From Micromussa lordhowensis (Eukaryota > Cnidaria > Anthozoa > Scleractinia > Lobophylliidae), in assembly GCA_964020085.1 (NCBI GenBank), contig OZ026598.1:24114306-24178305 (forward strand): 64,000 nt of DNA, written 5' to 3'. The notes beneath the pieces are model-generated. The model saw nothing but the letters and a program-made list of their open reading frames with translations. It was not told the origin of the DNA and did not search any database. A program made the position numbers and the translations under genes. Below, piece by piece: positions 60,073 through 64,000 of the stretch (the first letter of the stretch is position 1; each line of letters begins with the position of its first letter).

Positions 60073-62956
60073 GATAAGTGGAGAATATGTTTGTGAGTTA
60101 ACCAATAGAAATCATGAGTAATCAATCACATTCATTTTGGCTCAGAAGCTGCATTATGTAGCCACAATGTAGTGTCCAATGTTAGTGAAACTAGTTACCA
60201 GGCTACTATAGTTCTTCCCTGACAATTTTGATGGAATAAGGCTGCAAAGTCCTGGATTTATAGGTGAAAACAACACATAAACAATGTTGGTTTTCATGGA
60301 AACCAGATCGAGCAATAAATAATAGCTGAAAATTATCAAAACTAAAGCAGATCTGGGTGCACCACAAAGAGGTGGAGTTGGCTTTGGGTATGAGAGGCGA
60401 TTAGACAGCCCAGGGCTTACAAACTTCCCGGAAAGCCTAATGAACTACTTGTCTGCAAGTTGCACAGGGACAACCTCTTGCACCCAACAAGTGAATAATC
60501 TGTTGTTATTGATCCCTTACCCCAAAAGGCTCTTCCATCAATTTTTAGCATTAACTTGATTACAGGAGAAGACAACTGGTGCAGTCGTTGCTCCCTAACA
60601 ATCAATTCCACAACAGGAGCTAATTGTACTGACCCTAACCCGCAAGCTCGAACGAGAGGATGGTTACACCGCGATGCAAAACACGAGGATTTGTTTGGAG
60701 ATAAAATAGCACGAAAATGTCACCAGCAAACTTACCAAGCAGTGATTGGCCGAGTTATCTGAGGTGTTGGCGGGTGGAGTTTTGTTTGCGAAGCAAGAGA
60801 TTTTTCTTAGCGCTGTTTTCCCAGAGCGAAGTTTTCGCTTCTATGGGGACACCTCAAAGAGTTTAAACTCGAAGGGATTTTGAGTGATTGACCTCAAATT
60901 TGGACAGTATACAGAAAAATATATAAACAACAAAACTGTGTCGGGGATTTTTCCATTTCGGAAAACTTTTTCATTGAGAGCTGTCTCTGCGTGATCAATC
61001 CATATTTTTCTCACCCTGTTTAGAAAATAATCCTCCAAATGAAGATGGGAAATCCCAGACCAACTTTTTGAGGCTATGCATCGGGAAACCCGAGAACAAA
61101 TTAGCGAAAAATGTAATTCACCTGAAGTTGTAGCTTTCCAAACCCTTTCAAAATTTCGTATTTAGATATCAAGAAAAATTCGACAATTCATTGTGGTACA
61201 AATCAAGTTATTATATTTAGATAGCCAGCTCTATAAGCTTTAATTTGATATAGGTTTTTAAATATCTACAATTTAATCTGGACGTGCTACATTTTTTTGA
61301 CTTGGACATCCTCTGAAGGTACACGGTAACCTTAACAAGCAGAGTAACTCTTTATGGCAGTCTGTTGATCACAACTTTTATTTAACTTGGTGGCTCCTAG
61401 AGGAGCCTTGGGTTAAAAAGGTCTTGCTTGTTAGTCTTCCATCTTGATACACAATGCTAAGTAGTTCAAATGGAAAAATCTACTCCAGACAGCCTCCCTG
61501 AATTGAAATGTTTTGGGGCGTAAATTTTTGTGACCTGTTCTGCGATTCGGTTGGCGCACATCCTGCTACAAACTGACTGAGGAGGTTGCCTCTTTGTTAA
61601 CATTTTCATTCTGCAGTGATACAATATCAGTAACAATGTACATAATATCAGCTATAGATGTTACATTAGATTAACTGACATGCGCGATTTGATATTATAA
61701 TTGGTCAACAAAATCAATAAGCCAATTATGTGCAAATTGAGTATTTAAAGTATACTGGTAGGGAGGGGGCAGATGGGTGGATGACCCTGGTATGCAGAAC
61801 ATAATGGTTATTAAACTCAAACACCTTCCCAATCCACATGTCTGTGACTTACCCAATCCATTACTGCTAGAGACATGCGCATGTTGAAAGTACGGTCAGC
61901 AAAGTGAATTCTCTTTGGGCAGTAAATAAGAATGCAATTGTTGAATAACTCCAACCAGTAAGTGTCACGGCTAGTGTTGCAGCAGCTTTGTGGTAGTACG
62001 TCCAATTTGCTCATTGTTCAGGTTTTTTGGCATAGTGAGCTAAAGGCTTACTACCAAACACAGGAGAAATACCAGTGGCTGCTAATATACTAGATAAATA
62101 ACAATCAGAGATATTGAACTAACGCGCGACACGCCTTTTTTTGCTACATCGGATGCCCCGATTGTTTTCATTAGAGCCGGTGCAATAGATCAGACAAACA
62201 CAAACATGATGGACATTAGATGGTCTTTTTTCCGGTTCTGGAAGCCCATTTCACAGAGTGAACAGCGAGAAATCGCGCCCTGTGGACATTGTTTTGCACG
62301 ATTCATTGTAGAGAATTCTAGCAATGTTTACATTGCTGACTGACGGCGACATTATGCTCGCGACAATACTCAGTAACGTTTGCATTCATTTCGCATCAAT
62401 GAAGAACAGTGTTTAAAAATAAACTATGGCCGGCTACTCTTGTTGAGTATATAAAAACAATTGTTGTATAATGCGCTCCAAAGGAACGTGTCTGAATAGA
62501 GTTTACAACATTACTCAGTAAATTGAATGTTTTATATAAAGAGCTAATTAATAGCTTTCTTTTCTTGTGCTTTTACTGAGTACTGAGTTGAAAATGCGCA
62601 ATAACTCATATAATGAAAGAAATAGTTTCTTCAAACTAAAGAAAACATACATACTTTCTAAATTTGTGTTCATTTAATGTCAAATACGTTTTCAATTTGC
62701 ATAAATCTCCACTATTTAAAGTGAGTATTGTAGTGAGTAATGTTCAGTTCTTTACGTCAACAAAATGCAAATGTCACGCATGTGATAAACTTCTCGTTGT
62801 CACGAGTTTTACAAAGTGACAATTACAATTTACACAAGCATTTTCCTCAGATAGCATGAAAATGAAGTTACACTTTACACGCTTTAGAAATTCACAGAAT
62901 ATACTGAAGTGTAAATAATAAAGCATGTTCAGTTTTCACAGTTCCGCATTGCGTGA
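60073..62956. other. Unassigned 2.9-kb segment
   Basis: No open frame longer than 68 codons, no recognised domain, RNA gene or long inverted repeat. The part nearest 62956 presumably includes the untranslated 3' end and terminal repeat of the Tc1 element, but one end alone cannot be delimited. Confidence 0.4.
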
Positions 62957-64000
62957 TTAATATTTGGTTCTACCGCCTTTAGAGGCAAGGATAGCTTCAA
63001 TCCTTTTGTTCAAACTGGCAATTGTGTTATCTATAGTTTCAGTACAAATACAGTCAAAAGCTCTTAAAACTCTAGCTTGAAATTCCTCAAACGACTCCCT
63101 TGTGATATTTCTAGATATTGCTTCGGATTCTAAATATCTCTTTACAAGATGAAATATGTTCTCGATAGGATTTAGGTCCGGTGAACGCGGAGGGATTTCA
63201 TGAAATTCAGCCTCTATCTCTTCTAACGCATCCCTAGCTAACCTGCTTGTTTGCGACGGGTCGTTATCCATAACAAATAAACGTCTTCCATCTGTTTTGG
63301 GACCAGCTTGCGCAAACGTAATGTTGAAATGTTCCCTTATGAAGTTTCCAAAAAAATCACCGGTCATTTTTTCGTACGGCACTTTTAGAATAACTCCTTT
63401 CCCGTATGCTATCGCCACCACAACATGCAATCTTCTCCCTGTGGCCAACTCTTTTGAACCCTTCGCGGTTACCTCAAGGCCTTCGTCTTTCCTACGCCAT
63501 ACCCTTGATCTGTTCGAGGCTGCGCCGCTCTGTGGATTATACTTATGCACGAAAGATACACCATCCAAATAAAACGAAACTTCGTTAGTCCAGAATTCAG
63601 AATTTCTTGCCACCTCCCGCTTCATTTTACGAGCAAATTTCACGCGCAACTTTTTATCGTTTTCAAGCAGAATCCCCTTTCTCCTAGCTGAAAAGTATGA
63701 GTAGCCGAGCTCATTTAAATATCGAGAATATGTTCTTCTACTCGCTCTATCAAAATTAAGGCCACTCTCCTCCACTAACCCCTTGACTGTCACGTGGACA
63801 TTCCTTTTCCGTAATTGTTTCATTGTACGGAGCAGTAATCTCAGATCCCGTTGGCTTAGTTGTCTTGGTCTCCCAGTTCTCGTGGAAGTTGAAGACTCTT
63901 TAACAGTTCCGGGAAGTTCTCCACTGCATATTCTCTGTACACTCGATTTTGAAATTCCACAATCTTGTGCGATTTGTCGATACGAATAGTGACTGTATTT
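62957..64000 (-). CDS. Tc1-type DD34E transposase, open to the window edge
   Basis: The frame is open from the right edge (no start seen) to the TAA at 62957: at least 347 residues, the usual size of Tc1 transposases (about 340). Order: a helix-turn-helix (YSYRQIAQDCGISKSSVQRI), the AT-hook-like GRPRQLS linker, a second helix-turn-helix region, then the catalytic core. The triad is visible: Asp in FYLDGVSF, Asp in FVMDNDPSQTS and Glu in PRSPDLNPIENIFH, with 34 residues between the last two. These enzymes cut and paste DNA at TA sites in the nucleus. No stop or frameshift interrupts it, unlike every other transposon gene here. Internal ATG 63823 is not the real start, because similarity continues upstream. 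Confidence 0.9.
   Translation of the reverse strand, partial: KYSHYSYRQIAQDCGISKSSVQRICSGELPGTVKESSTSTRTGRPRQLSQRDLRLLLRTMKQLRKRNVHVTVKGLVEESGLNFDRASRRTYSRYLNELGYSYFSARRKGILLENDKKLRVKFARKMKREVARNSEFWTNEVSFYLDGVSFVHKYNPQSGAASNRSRVWRRKDEGLEVTAKGSKELATGRRLHVVVAIAYGKGVILKVPYEKMTGDFFGNFIREHFNITFAQAGPKTDGRRLFVMDNDPSQTSRLARDALEEIEAEFHEIPPRSPDLNPIENIFHLVKRYLESEAISRNITRESFEEFQARVLRAFDCICTETIDNTIASLNKRIEAILASKGGRTKY

Overview
This is animal nuclear DNA: there are GT-AG introns, non-LTR retrotransposons, THAP, CXC, SWIM and TRAF-type zinc-finger sequences, MITE-like hairpins and a 200-base assembly gap, and nothing bacterial. The mix of transposon families suggests an anthozoan cnidarian such as a stony coral. 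That is inference, because no host marker gene is present. I see no complete host gene. The window is a nest of repeats, most of them decayed, with one apparently intact transposase at the right edge.

Bases 1-32873 are a macrosatellite: twelve full tandem units and one partial unit of about 2.45 kb, or 3.12 kb where a 654-bp block is present. Sequence variants show a higher-order repeat of five units with a period of about 12,933 bp, and a recombinant unit near 27 kb. Each unit carries, on the minus strand, a decayed transposon end with a broken THAP domain. A related THAP element with terminal inverted repeats (33405-34850) lies just beyond the array.

Bases 35-37.8 kb hold a TRAF-type zinc-finger exon fragment, a 404-bp MITE and the first part of a 72-bp minisatellite. 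The minisatellite is split by a 6.2-kb element with terminal inverted repeats (37787-43983). That element holds one spliced gene, now broken by stops and frameshifts, for a protein of about 1,560 residues: N-terminal zinc-binding modules, a long conserved middle, a PIN/FEN-like nuclease domain and a C-terminal CXC domain. It has no DDE transposase that I recognise and is the best candidate for an undescribed system. The minisatellite resumes at 43984-45640.

Bases 46-50.2 kb contain a broken non-LTR reverse transcriptase. Next comes a SAP-SWIM-YqaJ nuclease gene convergent with the end of a Harbinger-like DDE transposase, which fits an ISL2EU-type two-gene transposon. Bases 51.4-55.9 kb hold a CACTA-like transposase relic abutted by an L1/Tx1-type retrotransposon that has lost the middle of its reverse transcriptase. 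Bases 56-60 kb hold unassigned coding-like pieces and a Mutator-like transposase relic, itself apparently split by another truncated retrotransposon. About 2.9 kb of unassigned sequence follows. The window ends in a Tc1-type DD34E transposase whose frame is open to the edge.
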